Assembly: GCA_018697195.1 (NCBI GenBank)
Contig: CM031858.1
Span: 76,041,102 to 76,105,101, forward strand
Direction: 5' to 3'
DNA length: 64,000 nt
Source: Certhia americana
Lineage: Eukaryota; Chordata; Aves; Passeriformes; Certhiidae
Part shown: positions 35,430-48,696 of the stretch, piece by piece
Layout of the letters: each line of letters starts with the position of its first letter
Position numbering within the stretch: the first letter of the stretch is position 1
Program-made: the position numbers and the translations under genes
Notes under the pieces: model-generated
Databases searched by the model: none
What the model saw: the letters and a program-made list of their open reading frames with translations, nothing else
Told to the model about the DNA's origin: nothing

Positions 35430-38400
35430 TCAAAACCCAAACCAAACATAATCTCCAAGAATTAGATTTTGTAAGAGAAACAAGGAAAAGTGTCCCCATT
35501 TTTTCTACTGACCATTATGAAGTTGTTGATACCATCTGAAAATATACATACAACCATTTTAAAAGCAATATTAAAACTAACTGTGTTGTATTTAGTTATA
35601 CTTTAAATTTACAATTTAAATTCTTTTTTTAAAAAATTTTAAATTACAAACCAATTCAATGGAAAGAAAAATTCTTCTAAAACCTTTCTAGAAACAACTC
35701 AATTTTGACATTTCAAAGGTGTTCTTCAATAAGCCAGTATTTTTCACTCTATAATATTTTTTTAAAATATTTCTTTAACGCATTTTTTAACTGAAAGAGT
35801 TGTCAAAATTTCTGAGACATCATAGAAAAAAATGATTTGCAGGTTTTCCTGGCCAAATGCAGATTCTTGGAAGCCTACTTGAAAGAGTTTTCCTTAACAG
35901 GCTTTCAAATTCAATTTTACAGATTCAACACGTCTATAAAAAATGTAGGAATAACTTTCAGACTCCCAAGTCTTTGCCCAACTGAAACCAGCTGAAATTC
36001 TTGCAATGCACCCATGACTAATGAAAATATATTATTATACACAGTTACAATATATACAGCAAAAAGCTTTTAATCTTGACATCCACTGAAGCCAGGTCAG
36101 TGATGCTAACCACTGAAAATACAGTTTAGTGAAATTAATAAGCATGAATAACTGGCAGTGGTTCAATATATCATGAACAGTCAATGTAATTGTGCTTCTG
36201 ATAATATTTTTTGAAATGTGTGCTAAAGGTAATAATCATAATCAGGCAATTGCTGAAAAAAAATAATTACATTAATTGAAAATGTTGCTGTGTCTCAAAA
36301 GTATTACCCTCACATTTGAGCAAGCAGAAATAATGGCATATTAACTCCTTATCTGTTTTAGGGGCAAAACATCTGTCTTGGCTTGAACATTTCCTGCAGG
36401 CTACTCAAGCCAGGCTGGAGAACATTGCATTGGGTTCAGGTGCAGAGAGCTCACAGCCAATGTTATAGCAAATTGTCTACACAAGATCTGACCTAGAGAA
36501 GATGACAGATGCAGCTATGACAGTACATGTCAGTGAGCACCTAAGGATGCTACATCTCATGATTACAGGGCACAAGAGCAGACTCAGAACTCTGCAGCCC
36601 ATACCATTCACATTGTATCTGCTGTTAACCTTGACAACAAGTGGCAGCAGCGTGGTGCAGTGGTTGCCTGGCTGTGGTATAAGACAATCTTAAGAAACTA
36701 GTATGGATATTAAAAGTAATGAAACCAAAACAGTGTGCTCTCTTCCTGGGATATTTTATGTTGGCATTGTAACTTTTTTACTTTTTCAACTTAACCAAGC
36801 TCTTGCTCATCTCATTGTAGCAAGACATTAAATAAGACCTAACTAGGCAATTTTAGATAGCTTAGTTCAGGGGTAGAGGAGTTTGTGGTGCAATGCATGT
36901 AATCTCTCTGCATCACTGCTTCTGCTGTTATTTCTACTGTTGGTGTGATTATACTCCTTTTTGTGTTTTAGCTGACCTTCTATCTCTCTGCTCTGTGACT
37001 ATGTAGTACCTTTCAAAAATAGCAATAGTGAAAACTTAAAAGCCAGAATGGTCCTTGTAAATGTAATTATAACTGAACATACTTTTCCCTTTGTCTTTTA
37101 AATGGAACTGATGAAATGTACATAGTCATTGATCCTAAATGACTGTTAACTCACAAAATCAAAGGAAGAGAGAATATTCACAATAAGCTTTAGTTATGTC
37201 TATGTTATTAAATTATCTTAGCTAGTCAGCCTATTATTTTGTGCTCTGAGTCCTTTTTCTTCCTGCCTTTCCTTTCATTCTTATCTGCTTTCCCTGGGAG
37301 TAAGTTATATATCTGATTAGATGGTAATTAGTGACTTCAGTGGGGCTGCATGTGTGTAACTGAGAATAGAATTTTGCCTAAAGAATTTTTAAAATCAAAT
37401 ATGCAATAATTAAAGGAAACTGAAATGGTGTATGTGTTTTTTAATATGATGACCTAAAAATCCAAGTAACTGACAGCAAGCTTTCTGAAAGAAAAAAAAA
37501 TCTTTTCTAAGCATGTGAAATAAGGGGAGGAAAAGGCCAGCATGTTTGGCAGGTTGTTCTTTTATATTTAACTTTAATTTGATGAAAACCAGATATGCGC
37601 ATATTAAAGAGAAAGTAAAAATAAAGTCAAGTGCAGTAGTACATCTTTAAATTTAGTATAAAATTAATCTCAGAGTCCTCTAATTGCTTTTCTCTTTTTC
37701 AATTAAACTTAACAGCATATTCATCTTATAATTATTTTTACTGCAATATTTAAGTAGTGTGATTCTTATCATTTTAAGTGACTGCAGAGGTCTGGGTAAA
37801 GAGACATGACCTGCCTGGGTTCTGAAAAGACATCTGAAAAGACATCTTTATTTAGTTAGCTGTTTGACAGGTAGCCAGATGCCTGCAAGTTGAATTCCCA
37901 TGGTGCTTGGGAAGCCAGTGCAGGTGTTACCCGAGCCCACAGAGCATGAGCAGAGGACAGAAAATGGAGTGGGCAGTGTGTGCACCAGGTTACAGCCATG
38001 GCTGTAGCAGTCCTCATGCTCTGTGGCCCTGACCAGCTGCCTGGATTTCTGTCCCAGAGTGGCTCTGTAATAAGGTGCTGATAACCACCTGCCAGTAGTC
38101 CCAGAGCTTTATCTCTGGTAAGTGAATGGGAGTAATGAGAAATTACATCTTGTTGATACATACTGAAAAGGAGGGACAAAGGTCTTCCCAGCTTTTCTGT
38201 GGTCTTGATGTCTCTTAGAGGAGCTTTTCTTTTCTTAGGGTAAAAAAGGATGGAAGTTTGTCATTAAATATACTTACATGAAGGTGTGATTTGGTAAGTC
38301 TTTCTTTTATGCCATATGGGAACATAGCAGTAACTTGCCAAAGATAAATCACTAGCTTTCTCTTCTTTACACCAAGCAAATATAGTAAACGTGCCAGCAG

Positions 38401-38971
38401 TAGGTTGTGGAGATAACTGCAAGAGTTTTGGCTTTACCAAACCATGAGTCTAAAAATACTACAATTATGTAGAGCAGAGCTTCTGACTTCATATTTGGAG
38501 AAGAGGTATTGCTGCCATAGAAAAACCCCAAAACTTTATCAAAAGGCAAAAAGTCCTTAAGTTGTTTATTGTGTTATCATTCAATTTAAATAGTTTTGTG
38601 CAAATATAGACATAGTGCACTGCATTCACAAAGGTGGAAGTATACTTTACAAAATCTGTTAGAGCAAGAGCTGATCTTTTTAGTGCTGCTGCCTTTAAGC
38701 AGTGGTATTTGTAATTTTTATCTTGCAGAAAACTCATGATTAAAGGCCCTATGTGGCTTAATAAAGTATGTTCAATTCCTGTGCTTCATATGTAACGGAA
38801 AAAGGGTTTGAAAACTCATAATTTTCATGTTTCTCTTTTCTAGCTAAGGCTCAGTTCTGATCAGAAGTGTTTTTTCACATAGTGTATAAGTTGCACACAA
38901 ATTATAACATACCTGCCATTTTCAATTTTTTCCTTTTATGAGCTTGCACATTACCTAGAAATGGGCACTTC
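35430..38971 (+). other. CDH12 intron, 35.4-39.0 kb
   Basis: AT-rich intron. A GC-richer patch at about 37860-38130 carries a 107-codon minus-strand open frame without recognisable domain. A perfect 12-bp tandem duplication lies at 37821-37844. No gene recognised. Confidence 0.65.
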
Positions 38972-39421
38972 CAACCCAGAAGGCCAACCATGTACTGGGC
39001 TGCATCTAAAGCAGTGTAGCCAGTGGAGCAAAGGAGGAGATTCTGCCCCTCTGCTCTGCTGTGGGGAGACTCCACATGTAGTGCTGCATCCAACTCTGGG
39101 GTCCCCAGAAAAGGAAGGACATGGACCTGCTGGAGCATCTCCAGGGAGGGCCATGAAGATGATTTGAAGACAGGAGCACCTCACTCATAAATTCAGGCAG
39201 AGAGAGTTAGTGTTGTTCAGCCTAAAAAAGAAGGCTTTTGGGAGATCATAGAGCCCTTTCCGTCACCTAAAAGGAGCCTGCAGGAAAGCTGGAGAGGGAC
39301 TTTTCACAACGGCATGAAGTCATAGGACAAGGGGTAATGGCTTCAGACTGAAAGAGGGTAGATTTATATTGAATATTAAAAAATTCAGAAGAAATTCTTT
39401 ACTGTGAGGGTGCTGAGACAA
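38972..39421 (+). mobile_element. CR1 LINE fragment lacking both ends
   Basis: Matches the CR1 ORF2 C-terminal/3' region: 'gtggggagactccacatgtagtgctgcatcc', 'catctccagggagggccatgaagatgat', and 'agaagaaattctttactgtgagggtgctgagaca'. Homology stops at the last phrase, before the 'ctggaacaggttgccc' and terminal octamers expected next. CR1 copies are normally cut only at the 5' end, so the missing 3' end means a later deletion or internal priming. Sense to CDH12. Confidence 0.85.
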
Positions 39422-41455
39422 TGTGAGATATAGAAAAGAACCACAGTCAGTAAGAACAAGCATGCTGGAGGTAGAAGTCAGAGTCTGTCAAATTTTGGAT
39501 TACTGCCGTAACACCTGTATCAATTTTTTTTAACATTATTGTGGCTCCTGCAATTTTAGTTCGATTTCAGGAGATGAGTTGTTCTAGAAGTGTATTAATG
39601 TAATCCATTGTGGAAGCCACCACTGAGCTTAAAAAATTTGTCAGGTTCAGCACATTTGGCTAAATCCCCAAATACCTAGAAACCAGCATGACTTACTTTT
39701 CTCATTATATATATATATATTTTTTAAAAACAAAATTTGAAGTGATTACCATTTTTTCATTTTTTCTGATTAGGGAATTATTACCCCAAAAAGCTAAGAA
39801 ATTGCTACAGAGTGCTTTTCTAGAAATTGTGTGATTCATCATTAACAGTCTTGATTGTGTAGTTTTTATATGCAAGCCTGTTATTACCACCATCAGTTTA
39901 AGAAAATCAAGCAAACTCAAACCCCAAGAAAGGAGGGCTTGATAGGGTATGGAATCCCGCTAATCATAATTGTGAAAAGTTTTAACTGTCTCAGGCCAGT
40001 AAAAAATACATATATATATACACACAAGCCAATATATATGCTATATTCAGTCACAACTCCAATACGTAATTTTTATATGCAAAATTAAAATGTCAAAGTC
40101 TGGAGACAACTTTAACTACATTTAGTTTAAGGAAAAGTACATAGAAAAATAAATAAATGGAGAACCAGTCAAAAGAAAGCCAAAGTTAAGGTGTTCTGTA
40201 AATACATGAGGCAGAGAACATTTTTATAGGTTCTCTGAAAAGAATTCTGCCAAAATCCATTAACATTGTCCTGAGTAAAGTTTGAGGGGTTCCAAGTTTA
40301 AATGGGAAAGTAATTTTGAGCCAGGAGGCACTTTGATTCCTCAGAGGAATCTGCTTTCAGGGCTTTCCAGAGTCCTGATGAAAATGAAACTGGACATCAT
40401 AGATGCTCTTTTTTTTGGCTCAATGTATGAATTTTTTGCATTAAATAGAGAAACATTTGCGTTGGATTCACTTAGAGTTTGTATGCATTGGTGCAAAATC
40501 CCAGGGCATTCACAGTGAGAGGCAGCTTTGCTCCCAGGGCTGCCAGTGCTCATTAGCACATGTCTGTGCAGAGACTGACATGTCCTGTATCTCAGGTGTA
40601 TGGATGAGCATTGCTATGCCTGTGTGGCTTTTAGCCCTGTGTTGGCACACAGACATGTAGGAAAATGTCCACAATTAGCACCAAATCATTTAGTCTGTAT
40701 CTAATCTGGTTTTAGCCTGTGCTTTATCAGTAACTGCAGTATTTACATCTAGATAAGTGCCTTGTTTCTCTGGCACCTCAAACTTTCTTGCTGATTGTTC
40801 CAGATGCGTTTGGTCTACTGTGATTTCTGTGCTGGGAAGAGTAACGAGCCTGTGGAATAGTTTGTGGGGATCACTTCTGGGGAAAGAAGACAGATGAAGA
40901 TTCTCTCTTCGACAAATGTTACATTATGCCTGATAAAAAAAATACTGTATTTTCTTTAAGGCTAGAGCGGGTAAGGATATAGGACCCTGTGTAATGGTTT
41001 TCTATTATATTCAAAGAAGGATCAGACAAAATTGAATACTACTTTAGATATGGTACAAAGTTATAAAGAGGGTAAGGTTCTTGCTAAAATGAGAATTTTG
41101 ATTTTGTATTTGCTATTTAAGGCATAGGATTGATAATAGAACAATAGATGTAAAAATATTTATTCTATGAGAAGAAATCTTAATAATTAGAAATGGCCAT
41201 TTAAAGTAAATCAGAAAAAATCTATGCATTTATTTAATGGATAGACTCAGCTCCAGCTTGTGTCAAATCTAGAGATCAAAATTTTAAAAAGATAAATTAA
41301 ATATATTAGCCAATGGTAAAACATTCTGAGCAGTTTTGGAAGACAGACATGGGTTGTTTACTGCTGAGGGAAATAGTAGGGGACTGAGGTAGAAGGTTTT
41401 GCTTTTCTTTTCACCTATTTTATGTTCTGTGATTGCATACAAATTTTACATCAGC
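39422..41455 (+). other. CDH12 intron, 39.4-41.5 kb
   Basis: AT-rich intron with an (AT)n run at about 39707-39720 and a second AT-rich repeat near 40008-40040. No gene or element recognised. Confidence 0.7.
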
Positions 41456-42240
41456 CACAGGATCACAAGAGTGGGTAAGGTTGAAAAAGAGCACAGTGGG
41501 TCACATGGTCCCACCTCCCTACTCAAACAGGACCATCCTAGAGTACATTGCATAGGATTGTGTTCAGATAGTTCTTCAGTAGCTCCAGTGAGGGACACTC
41601 CACAACCTCTCTGGACAATCTGCTCCGGTGCTTGATCACCTCACATTCAGGTGGAACTTTCTGTGCATCCATTTCTTCCTGTTTCCTCTTGTCCTATGGA
41701 GCATGGCTCCATCCTGTAGGCACCCTTCCTCCAGATACTTATACATATTAATTAGGTCCTTCTCCATTGTCTTTCTCCAGACTAAACAGGTTCAACTCTC
41801 TCAGCCTTTCCTGAGGTGCCCCAGTCCCTGAATCATTTTTGTCACCCTCTGCTGGACCTGTACCATGTCTCTCTTGTACTGTGGACTCCAAAACTGCACA
41901 CAATACTCCAGATGTTCCTCTCCAGGGCTCAGAAGAGGATCACCTCCCTCAACCTGCTGGCAATGCTCGTCCTAGTGTATCTCAGGATACCATTGGCCTT
42001 CTTGGCCATAGGGATACACTGCTGCCTCATGGACAGCTTGTTGTCCACCAGGACCTCCAGGTCCCTCTCTGCTGAGCTACTTTCCAACCCTCAGCCTGTC
42101 CAGATCCATGGGCTTCTTTTCTTCCCAGGTGCATTTGTTGAATTTCAGCAAATTCTTATCTGCCCATCTCTCCAGCCTGTCAAGGTCATTCTGAAGGGCT
42201 GCAGAGCACTCTGGGGTACTGGCCACTCCTCCCAGTTTTA
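41456..42240 (-). mobile_element. CR1 LINE fragment (3' end), antisense
   Basis: On the plus strand this reads as the complement of a CR1 3' region: 'tgggtcacatggtcccacc', 'gagggacactccacaacctctctggacaa', 'ttcaggtggaactttctgtgcatcc', 'cagcctttcctgaggtgcccc' and 'caccaggacctccaggtccctctctgctgag'. It runs from the 3' end (41456) to a 5' truncation at 42240, just before where the RT catalytic FADD would be. Many indels; open frames over it on the plus strand are the non-coding strand. Confidence 0.92.
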
Positions 42241-45200
42241 TGGTTTATTCTTCTTAGTAAAAAAATAAATCCAAACCCAAAACTGAACACTCTGTGACTG
42301 AATAACATTTTGGGTCATTTCTGCCCACCTACTCTTTCTTGAGAAATAGATGCTATGGCAAGTTTAGGTCTTTAAAAAAAAACAGCATAACATTCATAAA
42401 TTTCTAGGACATTAATAAATGGTGAACAAGGATGTATTGATTATTAAATCTTATCTATGAATAAGAAATGGAAAGTTTTCGTGGACCAAATTCCTCATCT
42501 GGCTAGGTGAATGGCACCATCTGGTGGACCTATCATTTGGAAAATTTTTCCTGGAAAGTGAATTTAGAGGCTATTCCTCTACCATAAAACTGAATATTTT
42601 GCAAGGGCTAAAAGTTAAATAAGAACAAAGAAATGTAACAGTTATTAACAACATAATTTTCACCATTGTTCATTTTGGGAAATTACCATTATTTTTTGCA
42701 CAATAAATACCATATGAATAATAAAGAGAGCAACGAAAATTAGTCGGAAAAAATGTATGAAGTGTTTACTTGAACTCTCTGTTAAAAGCTATGAGCATCT
42801 TTTAAAGAACCTATGCTATAGATTCTGTGAAATCATGGTAATGGAGTACAGGAAATTCAAATAATATATAGATTCAGTGAGTTTTTTGAGGGGATATAAA
42901 TGCCCTCATTTACTTTTTCATTACATTTCAACTCAGTTGATTTGAGGAGTTCTGTAATAGTAGTTCTTGCTTTTCAAATACAATAACAGTCATTGGTAAA
43001 TGCATCCTGTTGATTACCAGCAGCACTGGAAATCTCAATTATCCAGTCAGTTGTTCCCATGCAGGCAACAAAGGTGACCTTTATCCATGGGAATCTTTGC
43101 AGACAGCATAGGCTGGCACCTTCTGCCCTTCCTATTTGCCTTCTTACATTACACTACTTGTAACTTGTCAGGTTAACTGGATAAACTGGATACACTCCCA
43201 GATCTCAGTTCTGCTGGAGAGCATGCAGTCTAAATCCTTTGCTCCTGCATGCTTGTCCCTGAGAAGAATAATTCAGAAACATATAACCTTCATTTATAAT
43301 GAAGAGAAAAATATTGCAGGTGACTTCAAAAAATTTGCGGTTGTCCTAAAATAAACAAATAATATTCAAGGCAATATAAAATAGTAAGTATAACCAAGCA
43401 GAGTCTTTCTTTGTGTGGCCACAACCATATGTGATGAGTGCTTAAGAGTTTTCTGTGAGAAATTCCTAGAATTACTTAAGGACAGTAATTTTCAGCTGGA
43501 AAACTCAGTTACCATTGGGAACCCCAGTACTCCTAAGCACGTAATAGAAACATATTGAAAGTGACAAAGGAAAATTAATTAGACATTTTTACAAAATGCT
43601 CAAAGAGAACATTCCTTCATTCAGTGCGGCCTTCACATGCCTACTGAATTTTAAGAAAATCAGACTGTATTCTACATTATATTTAGCTGCAATAACAAAG
43701 AAATTACTCAGCCTGTTTCCTCTACTGTCTTCCTATGTATTTCTCCTCAACTAGTCCCCATTAATGTGAATTACCATTTATTTCCTTTTTTTAAAACTTT
43801 TGATGATTAAAAAGCAAAATCATAGAGGCCTTCAGAATAAGGAAAAAGAATGAAACCAAAATGAGAAAATCATAAGTGGTCTGACACTGCTTAGATTTCT
43901 CCTTAAGGAGTACATATTGTTTAGTTAGTATATTTTTGTCAGTATCTTGACATGAAGCCTGTTGTTGGCACTAGGTGCAATAGGACCAGGAAAAACCTCA
44001 TTGTGATGCAGTGTGAAATATTTCATTTGCAATACATTTCCAGAAAATACAATCTCATATTTATTCATCCCATAATTGAGTGAAAAAGATTGAAATGTGT
44101 CAGAAATAGTTATTTCGAATATAACTTTATTTTATAAAATAAAAAAAAATGAAAAAAAATGAAAATAAGAGAAATAGGTTGTTTAGTGTTGAAGAATGAA
44201 AAATGATTGAATGTGCTTCATCCAGAAGCATTATTTTGTGGGAAGGAGACATTATAAAACACCTTTTTTCAGGCTTTTTTTGGTTTTGGTTTGGTTTTTT
44301 TTTTTTTTTTTTTTCTTCTTTCTGTAGAGAGAAATCTAGGGAAAACAGAAGCTGCTTCAGGAATATTTTATTAAGATAGACTTGGGCAATGTTCAAGAGT
44401 GGAAGACCCAGAGGAGAAAGAAACAGGGTCACAAGGGAGATGGTTGCATAATAGGCGCAGTAGGGTACGTGTCAGGAGAAACAGGGAGGGTAAGCAAATG
44501 TAGTAAGAAACTGTGAGAAACTGCAGTATAGACTGGATGGATTTCCTCTGTGTGGCTCCCTAGATGGAGGCTATGGGAAAGGGAATAGGAATATGGCTGG
44601 AAATTGCAAAAGGTATGAGTCTTCTCAACAGCCAAGGAGAAAAGCTGCAGTCAGTTGAGGCAAAGCATCACCATTCACTAAAGAAAGATTACTTCTTCCA
44701 AGTCATCTTTAGATGACTTGGCATTTTTATTGTTTTGAATTGATTTTGCTTCTGGGTGGTAACTTGTCTCATCACTAGCAAGCCTTAATAAATGTGGGAG
44801 GAAAATTGAGAATTTACTGCTTTCAGATGCTGGAATTTTGAGCACCACAATGTCCCTGGGCAGATACATGTGCTCCAATTCATCTAAAGGGTTCCAGAAT
44901 TGTAGAAAAATTAAAGAACAAAACTGACCAACCAAACTAAACGAAAAACCCCAACAAAACCAAACTAAACCAACTAATAAAACAACAACAACAAAGAAAA
45001 AACCAAACAAAAAATCCCCAACAACAAAGAAAACCACCCAAAAAAACCCATAAACCGCCCCCCCTAAAAACAAAAACAAAACAAAATAACCCCAAGAAAT
45101 CCACCAAAAGCCACAAACAAACAAACAGAAAGTTATTCTGCTGCAGGAATAAGAGACTATTCAACTGGACTGCAGTATCATCATATGATCTCATTTGCTG

Positions 45201-48200
45201 TAGATCTTTAGCAGTTAATAAACCAAAAATGAAAGCTGATGACAACTGCTGTCTTATCCCTCAGGCTTGGTACTAATTTTATCCCTGTTGAATAACTTGG
45301 ATCTCATTTCAAGGATCAGTTAAGTTGACAAATGTGATTGTGGCTCTTGGGGAAGAAAATTATGTCAAAAATGTTTAAATTTGGGAAATTAATGATAATT
45401 TATTAGAGTTTGGGGGGTTTTGTCTTCTCTAGCATCTGTGACACAAGTTGAAGTACATTTCTAAAAATTTTTGAAGATTTTTTGAGCCAGCTTCAAGTGA
45501 ATTAGGTAAAAGAACCTTCTTTTTACCATGTTTTTGTAGGTGCTAAGATCTTCAAGGTGATCTAGTAAGTTAGAGAAATGTAGTAAGAAACATAAGATCT
45601 TAAATTATTTGGAATCTAAGCACCCTTTTTTTTGAAGATGTTAAAGGTCTTTTTGCAAGCTGGAGCAAAATATTTTAGATTTCTCATATTTGTCTGAGGT
45701 AGGTGACATGAGGCTTTGTATTTTAAAATTTTCAACAGAGTTCAGTCTAATATTGTGGATTCAGTTCTGGATTGTCAGTAGTGATTTGAAGAAAGGAACG
45801 CTTGAAGAATCATTCAGGTGATGCTTTGAGACTATTTCCAACAGAAAGGCTGCTCAAAACCAGTTGACAACCCACAAAATCAAATACAAAAATTTAATTT
45901 CTATCCATTTTCTCTGTATAATTATCAACCTGATGGGAAACATCTGGTTTTATCAAGAGTAATAGAGCTAGATAGATTTCAAATTTCAAAACAATAGGCG
46001 TATCTAAATATATGGGCCTTTGCTATCCAAGGTAATGACAAGTTTGTTGTTAATTTTAGGATGAACAGAATATCATCTTTCCCAAATAGGACTTTAAAAT
46101 GGGAAGTGCAGCATAAAATGAACTGAAATAGTATTAATTGGCTAAAAGAAAAGGATAATAATTACACTTCACCAGTAGATACACTTTTTGACAATCCATG
46201 AGAACAGCCTCTTTTGTCAGCCGTGGCTAAACAAGAACTGTTGGAAGTGGAGGTCTGGACTTACCTCTGGCAACCAGGGAAGAGTGGCACATACCTGAAT
46301 ACAGCCTTTAATATCACCTGAATTAACCCCAGGACCTCTGCCTGGCTCTTCACCTGATCTGGCATCATTCCAGTTAGAAGCTTTGCAGCCACAACCCACA
46401 CAGTCAGTATAGCAGAGACTATCCCTTGAGGGTTCAGGCTTATTTTTAGATAACAGATGAATGAAAATTTTATTGATAAATGAACACTGCCCGTATTTTG
46501 GGATGGGAAGGTACATTAACTTTTAAAGTGTTGAGATTTAAGCCTCAAGTGCCTGAAGTTAAACAGTAAAACTTCAGTACCCACAATTAGGATACACTGA
46601 TGAAAACAATATTAATTTTAAAATATAGGACTCTTAGAGATATAGTTTTCTCTAAACAGAGGAAGAGGGGGTTTTGTCCCATACTTCAATACTTCTTCTC
46701 CATATTCTCCATTATATTATCTACTTGCAGCAACATTGTCTTGAATCTCTCTTAGGAGGTTAAAACTGAGTCAGAAAAGGCAAGAATGCTACTGAAGTCA
46801 ATTTTGTGTCAATGAAGAGTTCACTTGCTTAAAAGCTCAATTCAAGATGTCTTGAATATGTTTGCCAGTTAGCCAATTATGCATACATAGAAATGTGTCA
46901 GGGAAAATTTTAATGCAGTAGTCCAATTTACGTAGAAGACTCAATTTCCTTTTGTTTCTGTGCCAACAGTGATCTTATTCCATGTATGTCTTTCAGGCTC
47001 ACTTGATAATATTGTTTCATGTTTCTGAAAACACAGATTTCCACTGAACAGGAGTGCTCATACAGAAGAAACTGAGATGGAACAAAATGAAAGAAAGAGT
47101 AACATTACATGAGTCAGGAAGCTGTTTTAGAAAACAACTGCATACCCTTGTGAATGATTAAATGAAATATAAAAGTACATAAGCAGTCATATGTACAAAA
47201 TTTTCCAGAAAAATGGGCAGCACAAATTTGAACTTCCTCAGGCAAAAAAATCACCTGAACTGAGAACTCCCTCAGCATACCTGAGTGTCTTCCACTCCTA
47301 ATGCAGCCTTGGAAACAAAAGCTTTCTTGCTCTTGCCTGCTTACTGTGCTCAGAATTGAAATGCTTTTCATGTATTGATAAGCGTTATGTTAACATCAAA
47401 TCACATTCCTGCTTCAGGTTCTTTGATTGTTCTAAAATCCACACTGTCTTGAAGATTTTAACAAACCAACCAAAAAGTATATTGAGTATTTGCACAGTTA
47501 CAGGTAGCAAGATGCTTTCTTCTATCAAAAAATATCTTCTCTCATAAAACACGGTTCAAAATAAGCAATATTTTGGAATTCTGTCAGCTCTTGAGATTGT
47601 TATTTTACTGCTTCTTGACTGTAGTCCATAATTCTTTCAAAGAAATGAATTTAAGGAATTTGAAAAATAGGATGTGCTGCTTTATGTCTTACTTTGGGAT
47701 GGTGTGGTATTAATGTTACATTTCTAAATTATGTATGTTATTATACCATGACCAATGATGTAACAGAAGACATCTCTTACTATCACACTACAGAGCACCA
47801 AAAATCACTGCACATTAAACTGTCTTTTAAAGGTACCTACCTATCTTAGAACAGTATCTATAACTTTAAATGTGAAGCTTCCTATTTTCATTTTATCATG
47901 GAGAACCTAAGAAAGAGTAAGATATTTTGTTGAGCAACAGTCTGGTATTGAATTGAGAACAGGACTAGATCTCTCAGCTACCATCTTCTGCTTCAGTCTT
48001 TCCTCACGCTGAGAAAAACTCTGCATGCAGTATCTTGAAATTGAATTGTGCTTAGCAAGGCAGAAAAAAATGAAAAGCATGTTTCTGTGACCTTTTGGCA
48101 AAGAACATCCCCCCAGTTATGCCTGGGAAGTGCATTTCTCCAGTAAAAGACTGTCATTTTCTTTGTCTCACTGGTCTTAACAAAACTGGATGTAAGTCCC

Positions 48201-48696
48201 TACTCTGGCAGCACACAGTCCAGAAATTTTCCTACTGAGAAGGATGCTTGAGGGTTTTTTTTACTAAGACTATATTATGAAAACATTGGATTGATCCAAA
48301 TTATGAAGTAAATACAAAATTGGATATATCATTCAGGCCTACAAAAAAATCAGACTGGTACACTAGAAGGTTTTAATATGATATTTTTATGAAAAAAAAA
48401 ATCAAAAACTAATGCAAGCACAATGAAAAGGAGGGAATTATTGCACTAATATAAGATATTTGAATTGTGCTCAGTTTTAAGTGTGCATATCTAAAACTTC
48501 CATATATGTAGTATGACCTTGTGATTTGAATTTCTTCTCTTTCCTAATCACTAAAATGTTCTCTTTTCAGTGCCATGAAATTGGCCAAATATGCATAGTT
48601 GTACTATGATAGCATTTTCTATCTTCAGTTAAAACTTCATAGATTTTTTGCTAATTAAGTTACAACTATTCTTGATGTGAAATAATAATGATACTT
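42241..48696 (+). other. CDH12 intron, 42.2-48.7 kb
   Basis: AT-rich intron. Holds a G/T tract at about 44276-44315 and the long A/C tract at 44926-45129. At 46217-46516 a minus-strand 99-codon open frame reaches a perfect donor-like AGGTAAGT (minus strand, 46266-46259), but no acceptor or known protein supports an exon. Nothing else recognised. Confidence 0.65.
44926..45129. repeat. A/C-only low-complexity tract, about 200 bp
   Basis: Almost no G or T for about 200 bases, with AAC, AACA and CCCAAA patterns. The complementary strand gives long W/F/V/G-rich frames that are artefacts. Same class as the tracts at 425, 25838 and 34591 and the G/T ones at 5811, 14957, 26030 and 44276. Confidence 0.9.

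Noticed and set aside
35137..35539. Several basic (RKEG) and PSFL-rich frames over 35.1-35.5 kb on both strands.
   Set aside because: All are translations of the GGAA/GGTGCGGAA purine repeat.
44678..45245. Two long aromatic/valine-rich minus-strand frames (148 and 102 codons).
   Set aside because: Both are readings of the A/C-only tract; no protein composition of a real membrane protein and no domain.
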